64,000 bases of DNA from Halegenticoccus tardaugens (GTDB taxonomy: Archaea > Halobacteriota > Halobacteria > Halobacteriales > Haloferacaceae): assembly GCF_004116405.1 (NCBI RefSeq), contig NZ_SDIC01000005.1, forward strand, positions 124,001-188,000. Reading direction: 5' to 3'. Positions 1 to 8,311 of this stretch are shown piece after piece. The number at the start of each line of letters is the position of its first letter. Within the stretch, counting starts at the first letter, position 1. The translations under genes and the position numbers were made by a program. The notes below the pieces were generated by a model. The model worked only from the letters and a program-made list of their open reading frames with translations, had not been told where the DNA came from and made no database searches.

Positions 1-409
1 CGTCGCACCCGTCGACAGTGATCCGTTCACCGAGTACTACCTCGTCACCGAAAACGACGGGGAATTCACGAGCGAGAACGTTAATGGGACGATCCGCGAC
101 GGCGGGACGGTGCACGTCGCCATCGGCAACCAAGAGGGCGAAGATCTGACGTACACGACGGTCGTTCAACTCGAAACCGTCGGCGATAACGGCGACGTTT
201 CGCAGGCGGAGGAGCTCGATCGCTTCAGCACCGACGTCAACGCTGGCGAGACCAAGCGAGTTCCCTACAACGTTTCGGCGTCGTCCGACGGCGAACGGAC
301 CAGAATCGCGTTCCTCCTCTTCGAGGGCGAACCCGACGGCGAGGCCGATCGCGACGCCGCGTATCGGACCACGCACGTCTGGCTCTCCCCGCCGGAGGAC
401 CGGGCGTAA
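1..409 (+). CDS. DUF1616 membrane protein, C-terminal part only
   Basis: The reading frame is open from base 2 and runs off the left edge, so only the C-terminal extracytoplasmic part is visible. It reads FTEYYLVTENDGEF and then a beta-rich stretch ending in a TTHVWLSPPED-type tail. This matches, segment by segment, the C-terminal half of the complete DUF1616 protein at 47931-48947 (FTEFYLLTENEEGEF... LHLWVNVSDPSS). In that family a transmembrane N-terminal half precedes this domain; here it lies outside the window. The stop codon overlaps the start of the next gene by one base, so the two are probably cotranscribed. DUF1616 genes commonly sit beside haloarchaeal glycosylation genes, but the biochemical role is unknown. 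Confidence 0.85.
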   Translation, partial: VAPVDSDPFTEYYLVTENDGEFTSENVNGTIRDGGTVHVAIGNQEGEDLTYTTVVQLETVGDNGDVSQAEELDRFSTDVNAGETKRVPYNVSASSDGERTRIAFLLFEGEPDGEADRDAAYRTTHVWLSPPEDRA

Positions 410-984
410 TGTGGCCGTGGGGCCACGCCGCCTTCGGATACGTTCTCTACTCGCTCGGATGCCGGGCCATCGCCCGCCGGCCGCCGACGGGGGCGGCGGT
501 GCTCGCGCTGCTCTTCGCGACGCAGCTCCCGGACCTCGTTGACAAACCGCTCGCGTGGGGACTCGGCTGGTTCCCGCAGGGTTACGCGGTCGCGCACTCA
601 GTACTCGTCGCTATCCCGGTCGGGTTCTTTGTGATCGGTCTTGGGGCGCGTTTCCGGCGAATCGACGTTGGTATCGGCTTCGCCGTCGGTTACTGGTCGC
701 ACCTCGCAGGCGACGTGCTTTCGCCGGTTCTGCGGGGCGACGCGCCCTCGTTCGAACGGGTGCTCTGGCCGCTGATTACGCTTCCGAGCTATGATTCGGA
801 ATACACCCTGCTCGAGCGAGTCAACTATTACCTCTCGGGATTTCTCGAATCCCTCTCCGCGTCCGAGCAGGCCGGCGTGCTACTCGTGTACTTCGGACCG
901 TTCGCCGCGGCGTTCGTCCTCTGGCTCGTCGATGGCGCCCCCGGAGTCGGAACGGTGCGCCGAACCGTTAGGAAACTAATATGA
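409..984 (+). CDS. membrane-bound metal-dependent hydrolase (YdjM/DUF457-like)
   Basis: This 191-residue protein has at least four hydrophobic segments. It carries the His/Asp pattern of the YdjM-like inner-membrane hydrolase family: WPWGHAAFGY at the N-terminus, LPDLVDKP near residue 45, VAHSV near 62 and YWSHLAGDV near 102. The regularly spaced His and Asp residues are likely metal ligands. The start ATG overlaps the stop of the upstream DUF1616 gene (TAATG), which implies translational coupling. Family members are annotated as metal-dependent hydrolases, but the substrate is unknown. The family assignment rests on the motif pattern; any direct role in glycan synthesis is inference from the neighbours. 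Confidence 0.75.
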   Translation: MWPWGHAAFGYVLYSLGCRAIARRPPTGAAVLALLFATQLPDLVDKPLAWGLGWFPQGYAVAHSVLVAIPVGFFVIGLGARFRRIDVGIGFAVGYWSHLAGDVLSPVLRGDAPSFERVLWPLITLPSYDSEYTLLERVNYYLSGFLESLSASEQAGVLLVYFGPFAAAFVLWLVDGAPGVGTVRRTVRKLI

Positions 985-1369
985 TATCATGGTTGTTTTT
1001 CAGGAGATAAATATGATTTGAGCGACCCGCTCAGTTATATTTATAGAATATGAGATTTGTGCTCTTTCGTTAGTATAGATTAAAATAGCTTTACAAGATA
1101 ATTGGGATCTCAAAACAGAATTCAATCCATCCCATACTCGGCCATCGTTCCTTCCTCGGTGCGGTGGACACAGCCGTCGGTGCGGGAGAATTCACCAGGC
1201 AAACACAAGCGGCCGACGGATACGAGCGAGTCACCGAATCGTCCGCGAGAGCCGCGACGAGGACGCACAGTGACCGAAACTTCGGACGCAAACGACAACT
1301 CGGGTGACGGTGGGACTCGATGCGTCGGCCGCGTGCCGCATCGTCGTCCGAGCGGCCTCAGAATGCTAC
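985..1369. other. intergenic region, AT-rich at its left end
   Basis: About 385 bp lie between two genes that converge here. The first 120 bp are clearly AT-rich, while the rest has ordinary haloarchaeal base composition. I see no conserved gene, RNA or repeat. Confidence 0.5.
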
Positions 1370-2710
1370 CTACCGCGTCGACGCCGCCTGCCTCGCTCCT
1401 ACGCCACCTAACGCGACCCGCCGGTAGAGTTCGGAGAACTTTCCGATCACCGTCTCCGGAGCGAAGTTCTCCAGCTGAGCGGGCACCGCGTCAAGGTACG
1501 CCTTGTAATCGGCGACGAGCTGGTCGAAGGCGTCGGCGAGCGCGCGCTCGTCGCCCGCCGCGAACAGTTCGCCCGCGCCGCCGACGATGTAGTCCATGCT
1601 GCCCACGTCGGAGACGAGGATCGGCGTCCGGGTCGACAGCGCTTCGAGGACGACGCGGCCGAACGGCTCGTCGATGAGCCCCGGGTAAACGAACGCGTCC
1701 GCCGAGCCGTATATTTCTGGGAGGTTGCCGTGATTGACGTAGCCGAGCCACTCGACGTGCTCGTCCGCGCCGACCTCGCGGGCGAGCCGCCGCAGACGAT
1801 CGCCGTACGGCCCTGCGCCCGCAACCTGCAGGCGTACGTCGTGGCCGCGCTTGACGATGTGCGGTAGCGCCCGCACGAGGACGTGAACACCCTTTATGTC
1901 CTGCAGCGCGCCGACGTACAGCAGCGTGAACGGCCCGTCGTCGCGCCGGTCCGATCCGTCGCGCCCGGCTCCGTCACCCGCGCCGGTCGGGCCATCTACG
2001 TCGACCGATCCGCTCACGCCGACCGACCGTTCGAACGTCCGTCGAAACGCCTCGTCGTAGAAATGCGGGATGACCGTGATCCGGTCGCCGGGAAACCCGA
2101 GCGCGTCGTAGTCTGCCTTCATGTGCGGCGAGAGCGCGTGGTATGCGTCGATCTGGTCGGCGTAGGCCATCGATTTCCGCACGAGGTCGATCTTGCCGAG
2201 CGACGAGTATGCGCTGCGAAGCTCGCGTTCGAGCCCTTGCCGGCGCGTCAGCCCGGTTGCGGTGACGCAGCCCGCGCACTTGGCCGGTGATGGACCGGTA
2301 CACTTGCATTTTCCATGGTACATCATATCGCCCTTCGGACACACCGGAACGTAGGAATTCAGCGTCGAGAGGGTTGGCACGTCGAGTTCCGCGAGCACCG
2401 GCACGAACGCCGACGAGTACGAGTGGACGAGATCGTGGCGCTCCATCGCGTCGAGTTCCCCTCTGAGCGCCCGGTGTTTCGCAACGATCGGGTGTGGAAG
2501 CTTCGGCAGGTCGTCGTGGAGCACGTACTCAACGCGGTCCTTGGCTGGCAGGTCGGCATCGGCGGCGTCCATCTGACTCGACACGTACACGGTCAGGTCG
2601 TGGTGGTGCGAGAGACGCTCGACGAGCAGTGTCGACGTTCGGACGGCACCCGTCCCCGCCGCGCCGGGACACTCGGCCGGCACGAACCCGACGTCGAGGC
2701 GCTCCGTCAC
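1370..2710 (-). CDS. GT4 family glycosyltransferase
   Basis: A GT-B-fold glycosyltransferase of 446 residues from a GTG start at 2710. The start is preceded by a purine-rich GAGGGG, and the protein then reads VTERLDVGFVPAECPG, as expected for an N-terminal Rossmann domain. An upstream in-frame extension to 2779 or 2815 is Arg/Gly-rich and less convincing. A Cys cluster (CPKGDMMYHGKCKC...KCAGC) follows the first domain, as in many GT4 enzymes. The C-terminal domain has LLYVGALQDIKGVHVLVRA and the donor-binding EX7E-like motif EPFGRVVLEAL. It should transfer a sugar from a nucleotide donor at the cytoplasmic face. It is divergent from the GT2 gene at 3185, and its promoter region carries a variant of the GTTAGC-N6-TATA module seen at glmU and glmS. 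Confidence 0.88.
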   Translation of the reverse strand: MTERLDVGFVPAECPGAAGTGAVRTSTLLVERLSHHHDLTVYVSSQMDAADADLPAKDRVEYVLHDDLPKLPHPIVAKHRALRGELDAMERHDLVHSYSSAFVPVLAELDVPTLSTLNSYVPVCPKGDMMYHGKCKCTGPSPAKCAGCVTATGLTRRQGLERELRSAYSSLGKIDLVRKSMAYADQIDAYHALSPHMKADYDALGFPGDRITVIPHFYDEAFRRTFERSVGVSGSVDVDGPTGAGDGAGRDGSDRRDDGPFTLLYVGALQDIKGVHVLVRALPHIVKRGHDVRLQVAGAGPYGDRLRRLAREVGADEHVEWLGYVNHGNLPEIYGSADAFVYPGLIDEPFGRVVLEALSTRTPILVSDVGSMDYIVGGAGELFAAGDERALADAFDQLVADYKAYLDAVPAQLENFAPETVIGKFSELYRRVALGGVGARQAASTR

Positions 2711-2835
2711 ACCGATCCCCTCTTGCACTGCCACGTCGGCTCCCTTTCGACCCGCTGCACCGGTACCTCGCCGGCCCATGGGTTCGTCGTCCCGTCGTTC
2801 CGCGCGATCATACAACCGGAATCACCCCCAGAGAG

Positions 2836-2856
2836 CATTATTATGTGCCGGTTAGC
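2836..2856 (-). promoter_or_regulatory. promoter module GCTAAC-N6-ATAATAATG upstream of the GT4 gene
   Basis: On the minus strand this reads GCTAAC, six bases, then ATAATAATG. The last part is a plausible TATA box. The element pair and spacing match the glmU and glmS promoters, with GCTAAC in place of GTTAGC. Transcription would begin near 2812, giving a leader of about 100 nt before the preferred GTG start. Confidence 0.5.
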
Positions 2857-3094
2857 AGATTCTATGAGGCCAAAACCCCAGGCCTCAGGGTGAGCATCAA
2901 AATTCAGATGATATTTACTAGCTAGACAGTACCCTTAAACTAAACGATCTTCTTTTATGTATTATCGTGGATTCTATACATTCCGTTGCGGATCGGCGCA
3001 GATCGACACATGTTGACATCCGTCGGGAGCGTCGTTCACACGGACGGGACGGCCGCACAGGATTCTATGGGGTCCATATGTCCGTCGAGCCCCG

Positions 3095-3118
3095 CTTAGG
3101 TAGTGTATTATAAAGCGG
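3095..3118 (+). promoter_or_regulatory. promoter module CTTAGG-N6-ATTATAAAG upstream of the GT2 gene
   Basis: CTTAGG, six bases, then ATTATAAAGCGG. The second block is a good archaeal TATA box, predicting a start site near 3138 and a leader of roughly 45 nt. The layout resembles the promoters at 13315, 20505 and 29897. Confidence 0.5.
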
Positions 3119-3131
3119 ATGTGGGAAAGAG

Positions 3132-3173
3132 CGGTCAGTACGACCGACAGTCGGGTCGTGTGACTGACCCGAC
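3132..3173 (+). promoter_or_regulatory. two consecutive inverted repeats in the GT2 leader
   Basis: The first repeat is CGGTC-N5-GACCG at 3132-3146. The second is a perfect GTCGGGTC-N8-GACCCGAC at 3150-3173, ending 11 bases before the ATG at 3185. They may be a protein operator or leader hairpins; the sequence does not decide between these. Confidence 0.45.
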
Positions 3174-3184
3174 GACGATCAACG

Positions 3185-4255
3185 ATGTACAAGGACAACA
3201 CGATCGGGGTCGTCGTTCCAGCGTACAACGAGGAGGGCTATGTCGGGAGGGTCATCGACACAATGCCTAACCTCGTCGACCGCGTGTACGTTATCGACGA
3301 CGGCTCAACGGACGGCACGTGGCGGGAGATTCAACGACACGCCGAGGCGTACAACGGGTCGAACCCCCCAGAAACGCCCGCGTACGAAGCGAGGATCGTC
3401 CCGCTGCAACACGAGGAGAACCGCGGCGTCGGCGGCGCGCTCAAGACGGGCTATCAGCGCGCGCTTGACGACGGAATCGACGTGACGGCCGTGATGGGCG
3501 GCGACGGACAGATGGACCCGGAGGTCCTCACGAAATTCCTCGACCCCGTCGTCGATGGGACGGCCGACTACGCCAAGGGGAACCGCTTCATGCGCAGCGA
3601 GGACCTCGACGCGATGCCGCGGTTCCGACTCGTCGGCAATGCGCTCCTGTCGCTCCTGACGAAAATCGCGAGCGGCTACTGGAAGATCGCCGACCCGCAG
3701 AACGGGTATACGGCAATCTCGCGGGAGTCGCTCGAACGGATCGACATCGAGGATATGTACGAGTACTACGGGTACTGCAACGACCTCCTCGTGAAGCTCA
3801 ACGCCGAGAACTTGCGAGTGGCCGACGTCGCTCACTCGGCCGACACGGTGTACGATGAGACGGACTGGAAGAGCCACATCAAGTACGACGAGTATATCCC
3901 GAAGGTGTCGGCGATGCTGCTCCGGAACTTCCTCTGGCGGTTGAATCGGAAGTACCTTGTGCGCGACTTCCACCCGCTGGCGCTTCTGTACTACTTCGGT
4001 GCGGGCGTCTCCGCGCTGAGCCTCGCCGGTATCGTCGGCACGCTCCGCAAGCGCCACGAGGCGACCGGAAGCTGGCTGCTGTCGCTGTTCCTCGGCGTTT
4101 CGCTCCTCCTGTTCGCGATGGTCTTCGACATGGAAGAAAACCGTGACAAGGAGGTGCAGGTCGACCCTGAACTGGCCGACGACACGGCGACGGACGCGCT
4201 TCGAACGACCGACGAGCGTCAACCGGAAGGTCTCGCGACGGCCGACGATGACTGA
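3185..4255 (+). CDS. GT2 family glycosyltransferase (dolichol-phosphate sugar transferase-like)
   Basis: A 356-residue GT-A-fold enzyme. The N-terminus IGVVVPAYNEEGYVGRVIDTMP and VYVIDDGSTDGTW are the classical nucleotide-binding motifs. MGGDGQMDPE near residue 100 supplies the DXD-type metal site, and KGNRF follows. The region around 260-320 has two hydrophobic segments (LALLYYFGAGVSALSLAGIV and WLLSLFLGVSLLLFAMVF), then an acidic tail. Enzymes of this shape charge dolichol phosphate or add a sugar to a lipid-linked glycan at the membrane. The gene lies 104 bp upstream of the GT-C-like gene in the same direction, so they may form an operon. The exact sugar cannot be read from the sequence. 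Confidence 0.9.
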   Translation: MYKDNTIGVVVPAYNEEGYVGRVIDTMPNLVDRVYVIDDGSTDGTWREIQRHAEAYNGSNPPETPAYEARIVPLQHEENRGVGGALKTGYQRALDDGIDVTAVMGGDGQMDPEVLTKFLDPVVDGTADYAKGNRFMRSEDLDAMPRFRLVGNALLSLLTKIASGYWKIADPQNGYTAISRESLERIDIEDMYEYYGYCNDLLVKLNAENLRVADVAHSADTVYDETDWKSHIKYDEYIPKVSAMLLRNFLWRLNRKYLVRDFHPLALLYYFGAGVSALSLAGIVGTLRKRHEATGSWLLSLFLGVSLLLFAMVFDMEENRDKEVQVDPELADDTATDALRTTDERQPEGLATADDD

Positions 4256-4359
4256 GACGATTCGAAGACGACCGCGCCCGAGCGAGGCCGGCCGCTGGGC
4301 ACGAGAACGACGCACGAACCGACGACCGTTGACCGACGACCGCTGACCGAAGCTATCCA

Positions 4360-6315
4360 ATGAATCCCAGGACGACCAAAAAGAACACGCTCATCGGGAT
4401 GCTCCGGGAGGGTCGGCTAGACGTGATCGGTGCCGCCCTCGTGCTCCTGATCGGGCTCGCCACCCTCCCGCTTCAGCTGATCCTCACGCAGGTGTACATC
4501 CAGACGCTGCCGCTGGTGCTCACCGCCTCGTCGCTTTTGTACCTCATCGCGGTTCGACACGAGCAGGAGCGGGCCATCACCACCATCTCGCCGAACGTCG
4601 CAAAGGCGCTCCCGGCGATCACCATCCTCTGTATGGCCCTGCTCGTGGTGCTCGGAATCGTCCAGGGAGACCGGACGCTCCTGTTCTATGACGTCGCCGC
4701 GGCGACGACGATGCTCCTGCTCGCGCAGATCCTGTTCACCGGCGAGCGGGAGTTTTCACCGGTTCTTCTCCTGCTGCAGATCATCCTCCTCGGGCTCGTG
4801 ATCCGCTTCGCGGCGCTATTTACCACCCCGGGGTACATCGGCATCGACGTCTGGTCGCACACACCGACGTGGTCGGCACAGATCCTCGAAGCGGGATCAC
4901 TCGAACCGATCTCGAACGACAAGTACTACGCGTCGCCGCTGTATCACCTCCTCGTCGTCGGCGCGAGCCTGCTTCTCGACCTGCCGATACGGGAGGCGCT
5001 GTACCTCACGCTAGGGGTCGCGATGCCGCTTTCGGTGCTCTTCGTCTACGCCACCGCGCGCTACTTCGTCGGCGTCCGCTGGGCCGTCTTCGCGACGGCC
5101 GTCTTCACCGTTTCGAGCCACGTCATCGAGTGGGGCATCCACCTCATCCCAACGAGCCTCGGGTTGATCTTCTTCCTCGCGATCCTCTACACCCTGACTC
5201 GGGTGTTGCACCTCGATTACCGCTTCCGCGACTTCGCGCTGGTCGTCCTCTTCAGCGTCGCGACCATCCTCACCCACCAAGTGTCGGCGTTCATCATGCT
5301 CGCGTTCACCGGAGCCGGACTGCTCGCGCAGTTCGTGCTGAGCATCGGGCTGTTTAACCCCCGAATGTCGAATCCCCTCAAATTCGACTCGCAGGACACG
5401 GTGAATCTCTCGGGACTGCTAGCGTTCGACCTCGGGTTGATCACTTTTATGTGGTCTCTAACCCCGTACCAGGGCGACACGTTCCTCATGACAATCTTCA
5501 GCTATCTCCAGACGACGATCGTCGAGAGCGGCGGCCTCGGCAGTGGCGTCGGTCAAGAGGCGCCAAGCGGCGGAATCGGCGCTCAGCCCACGTTCATGGA
5601 CCAGTTCGTGGAGTACCTCGACGTGACGGGCTTTCTACTCCTGTTGCTTCTCACGATCGTGGGAAGCGTCTACATCCTCCGGCGGGAGAACGCCTCTCAC
5701 GCGACATTTACGGGGGTCGTCGCGACCGTCGTGATGCTCGTGTTCGTCTTCGGGTTCCCAATGTTCGGCATCGAGACGTTCGTCCCCGGGCGGTGGTTCG
5801 CGTTCCTCACCGCGCCAATGGCGATCATCGGCGCGCTCGGACTGGCGTTCCTCGTCCAGCGCATCGGTCCGCGCGGGGCGGCGGTGATCTTGCTCGTGTT
5901 CATCGTCGCGTTCCCGACCGTCTCGATGCTGGCGAGCAACGGCACTATCGACAGCCCGCCGTTCGAGGGGACGCAGACGCGGTACAGCTACACCGACGCC
6001 GAACTGACCGCCGCCCAGACGATCGGCGAGACGACGAGGCTGGGCGAAGACGAGACGATCCACAGTGACCACCCGTACCAGACGATATTCGACCGGTGGC
6101 AGATGACGCCGACCGACGCCGCCGTCGTCGACAACGGGACGACGACCAACGAGACGTTCATCTACCGGGACTATCAGTCCAGCGGGGCCGCGTACTTCAA
6201 CCATCCGGAGGGTCCGGCGTACACGCCGCCGGTCGACCGAGAGCGGATGTGCGGCGGACCGCGCGACGTGACGTACGACAACGGCGAGGTAACGACCTGT
6301 ACAGTCACCGGATGA
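4360..6315 (+). CDS. large multispanning membrane protein, GT-C-like glycosyltransferase
   Basis: This 651-residue protein has roughly a dozen hydrophobic segments and a soluble C-terminal part of about 120 residues. After the early membrane segments comes an extracytoplasmic loop, [20 protein letters not shown] (near residue 160), followed by [13 protein letters not shown]. An acidic residue in the first large external loop is the hallmark of GT-C enzymes that use lipid-phosphate sugars. The protein at 32578-34329 has a parallel loop (MIGFDPDAHAV... FYSKAYLFHIL), so the two are distant paralogues. I see no WWDYG motif, so it is not the AglB oligosaccharyltransferase. The TGA stop is made by the terminal bases of the inserted element at 6313, so the native C-terminus may have been altered. 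Confidence 0.75.
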   Translation: MNPRTTKKNTLIGMLREGRLDVIGAALVLLIGLATLPLQLILTQVYIQTLPLVLTASSLLYLIAVRHEQERAITTISPNVAKALPAITILCMALLVVLGIVQGDRTLLFYDVAAATTMLLLAQILFTGEREFSPVLLLLQIILLGLVIRFAALFTTPGYIGIDVWSHTPTWSAQILEAGSLEPISNDKYYASPLYHLLVVGASLLLDLPIREALYLTLGVAMPLSVLFVYATARYFVGVRWAVFATAVFTVSSHVIEWGIHLIPTSLGLIFFLAILYTLTRVLHLDYRFRDFALVVLFSVATILTHQVSAFIMLAFTGAGLLAQFVLSIGLFNPRMSNPLKFDSQDTVNLSGLLAFDLGLITFMWSLTPYQGDTFLMTIFSYLQTTIVESGGLGSGVGQEAPSGGIGAQPTFMDQFVEYLDVTGFLLLLLLTIVGSVYILRRENASHATFTGVVATVVMLVFVFGFPMFGIETFVPGRWFAFLTAPMAIIGALGLAFLVQRIGPRGAAVILLVFIVAFPTVSMLASNGTIDSPPFEGTQTRYSYTDAELTAAQTIGETTRLGEDETIHSDHPYQTIFDRWQMTPTDAAVVDNGTTTNETFIYRDYQSSGAAYFNHPEGPAYTPPVDRERMCGGPRDVTYDNGEVTTCTVTG

Positions 6316-6364
6316 CATCCTCCCCGGCGTTTACGCCGGGGTTTCCTCGCGCTGGGGGTATTGA

Positions 6365-7694
6365 CTATCGACCCACGAAGGCAACTTGCGGGTTCGTGCG
6401 CTCCTCGTTGGAACAAGAGCGTGGTGACTCTGACCAGTCGTGGTCGTTCCACTTGAGGCGCACAGGCCGTTCCATCGGCCGTGCTACGTCCGTCTGCCGT
6501 CTCAGGAACGTCTTGCTTGCCGTGAGGTCCGCGTGGCCCTCGAAGTGGTTCGAGAGACCAAAGGTCTCTCGTCATCACGAAAGGCGCTCCGCGCCTTTCG
6601 AACGACCGCACGGACACGTCAGCGTGTCTCGGTGGCGCGTCGTCCGGTCGGTCGACCCGCACTGCGGACACTCTTGGCTTGTCCACGCTTCCGAGCGAAC
6701 TTCGACCGTCATACCGTACTCCTCGGCGGTACACGCGAGTCGGTCGATGAACGCTCGGAACGTCCAGAAGTTGTGCGTCTTGGCGTTCGCTTCGACCGAC
6801 CAATGCGTATCGAGTACGTCCGTTAACGCCCCGACGTACACCGTGGAGACGCCTTCGGCGTGCAACCGTTCGATAAGGTCGCGGGCGAGTGCGTCTTGGG
6901 CGTGGTCGCGGCGTCTCGTCCGTCGTCGGTACAGCGAGCGTATCCGGTGACTGCTGTACCGGCCGTCGTCCAAGAGCGACTGCAACCGGGCGATTTTTCG
7001 CGTCGTCTCGCGGAACCGCTCGAACAGGTCGCGTCCTTCGTACAGCAGTTGCGTGCCGGTCGTGGTCGTACAGGCGACGAGGTTGTTCGCACCAATATCC
7101 AGCGCGGCGGTTTCGTCCGCCAGTGGGTGTGCCAGTCGAGAAGTGTCGATAGTGACTGGCTGAAAGGCCCTGAATGCCTGTGCGTTCTCGTCGTAGTACA
7201 GTTCTAACCGGCCCTGTTTGTCGTACTCCTTCCAGTTGGGGTCGCCTCGGACTTCGACCCGGAGGCGTTCCTGTCGTCCAAGCCCGTACTCGTCTTTCAG
7301 GTCGTGGCCGACGAGAATTTCGAGCCGGGAGTATTCGCCCCACTCGACGGAGTACGACGTGTTTCGGATGTACGTGCGGAGTTCGCGGCCGTCCTCGACG
7401 TTGCCCCAGAAGCCGGGCTTGCCGTTGGCTTCGCCCTTCTTTTGGGCGTAAAGAACGATCGCCACGCTTCGCGGTTCTTGCGTTCGATTTGCTGAACGGT
7501 CGAAGCCCCGAGCGTGCCGCCATAGCGCCCGCGATACTCGCTGCTGTCTCACACGTGTCTGGGTCGGCGTAGTTCTCGCGGCGCTCGTAGTTGATTTCGT
7601 TCCAGAGTGCGGCAGAAGCGTCCAACAGGCGCTGAAGCAACTCCTCGTCCGCGTCGGACTGAGGAACCACGTCGAACGTGTTGGTCCGCTTCAT
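6365..7694 (-). pseudogene. tnpB: tnpB RNA-guided endonuclease, broken (copy 1)
   Basis: A TnpB-family reading frame disrupted several times. The N-terminus ([27 protein letters not shown]) is followed by a frame change near 7560, a TGA where relatives have Trp, and a second frame change before [11 protein letters not shown]. The body then reads well: Ruv[28 protein letters not shown], and the zinc finger CPQCGSTD...LTCPCG. A 60-bp double hairpin with two in-frame TGA codons (6545-6604) splits CPCG from [10 protein letters not shown], the RuvC-III motif. Where RuvC-II usually has Glu (V-E-D-L), this copy has Gly (V-G-A-L). The frame otherwise continues to the TAG at 6365. No intact protein can be made. 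Confidence 0.88.
6545..6604 (-). repeat. 60-bp double-hairpin insertion inside tnpB copy 1
   Basis: Compared with the other TnpB copy, exactly 60 bp are inserted between the codons for CPCG and FEGHADL. On the tnpB coding strand it reads CGTT, a 23-base hairpin CGAAAGGCGC-GGA-GCGCCTTTCG, TGATGA, a 21-base hairpin CGAGAGACC-TTT-GGTCTCTCG, and AACCAC. The layout and opening CGTTCGAAA are shared with the 60-bp insertion at 30384-30443. Confidence 0.85.
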
Positions 7695-7747
7695 CAACTA
7701 CTTCTTGTACCCGAAAGCTAATGTATGTTTGTATTTTGTCTGTCTGT

Positions 7748-7879
7748 ATGGCGAAGAACATCCACATGGTGGTTGACGACGACGTGCATGAGCGGTTAGA
7801 CCGAATTAAGAAGGAACACGGCCTGACGTGGGAAGGGATGTTGCTCTACGCGGCCAACGACTTGGATACCCCGGACTGA
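7748..7879 (+). CDS. small RHH-like protein divergent from tnpB
   Basis: A 43-residue reading frame: MAKNIHMVVDDDVHERL, then DRIKKEHGLTWEGMLLYAAND. The short beta strand followed by two helices resembles a ribbon-helix-helix (MetJ/Arc) DNA-binding unit, as in antitoxins and small repressors. It is divergent from the tnpB pseudogene, with 53 bp between the starts. A comparable 40-residue protein stands directly before the tnpB at 30288-31551, so the pairing is seen twice in this window. A role in controlling tnpB is inference. The frame is intact although its tnpB is not. Confidence 0.6.
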   Translation: MAKNIHMVVDDDVHERLDRIKKEHGLTWEGMLLYAANDLDTPD

Positions 7880-7944
7880 GCGGCGTCGGCGGTTGTTCCA
7901 CAATTGTCGGATTCACGCCCGTCCCCATAACTCAGAGCGTTCTG

Positions 7945-7978
7945 GTGTGCGAACGAGGCGCGAAGCGTCTCGTCAACG
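7945..7978 (+). repeat. partial copy of the left-end hairpin module
   Basis: The sequence GTGTGCGAACGAGGCGC...GTCTCGTCAACG matches the second half of the hairpin pair at 17305-17340 (TGTGCGAACGAGACGC...GTCTCGTCAACG). Its first hairpin is missing. It probably marks the old left end of the element that begins at 6313. Confidence 0.55.
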
Positions 7979-8311
7979 CCATGAACGGTGGGACTCTCTC
8001 CCTGAGTCAGGTAGGATCTGGGTGCAGGGTCGACGGGAATCGGAGAAAAATCGGATTCTCGTGCATCCCGCCGCGAGGAACTTCTAGTCAGTATATTTGA
8101 ATTTCTACTGTTTAGAAATTAACCGGTACCGACAGTTATAGAGGTCATAACAAAAGGAGTACGGTCGAAAGTCGAAAGCAATGAGAGCGGAGGGGCGAAG
8201 CAGTGTTTACGCTCTGAACGGTCCGCTGCCGCGTACGGCGGCGAGAACCGACTACAGACCTGGCAAAATCGACTGCGAACTGGACGAAATCGGACGACAG
8301 AACGGAGGACG
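7979..8311. other. intergenic region upstream of the phosphodiesterase gene
   Basis: About 330 bp with an AT-rich patch near 8085-8150 (including TTATAGAGG near 8139) that may hold the promoter of the gene at 8312. I see no further gene or repeat. Confidence 0.4.

Larger units (their letters stand above)
6313..7735 (-). mobile_element. IS200/IS605-type tnpB element, decayed (copy 1)
   Basis: The right end is clear. On the minus strand the sequence finishes with the hairpin CCCCGGCG-TTTA-CGCCGGGG (6322-6341) followed by AGGATGTCA, the same terminus as the element ending at 26167. The left end is uncertain; it lies somewhere beyond the tnpB start at 7694 and may include the small gene at 7748. 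By analogy with characterised tnpB elements, the omegaRNA would overlap the tnpB 3' end and the right end, and its guide would be the flanking DNA, here the last codons of the GT-C-like gene. Confidence 0.8.

Noticed and set aside
3305-4360. Long minus-strand frame opposite the GT2 gene, and similar ones at 8747-9751, 28952-29683 and 46155-47594
   Set aside because: Each mirrors a recognised gene, has biased Arg-rich composition and no domain motif.
4360-6315. AglB oligosaccharyltransferase
   Set aside because: The protein is too short and no WWDYG or DK-type motif is present.
7599-7694. Intact start of a functional tnpB in copy 1
   Set aside because: The N-terminal segment is convincing, but frame changes, a TGA and the 60-bp insertion prevent any full product.
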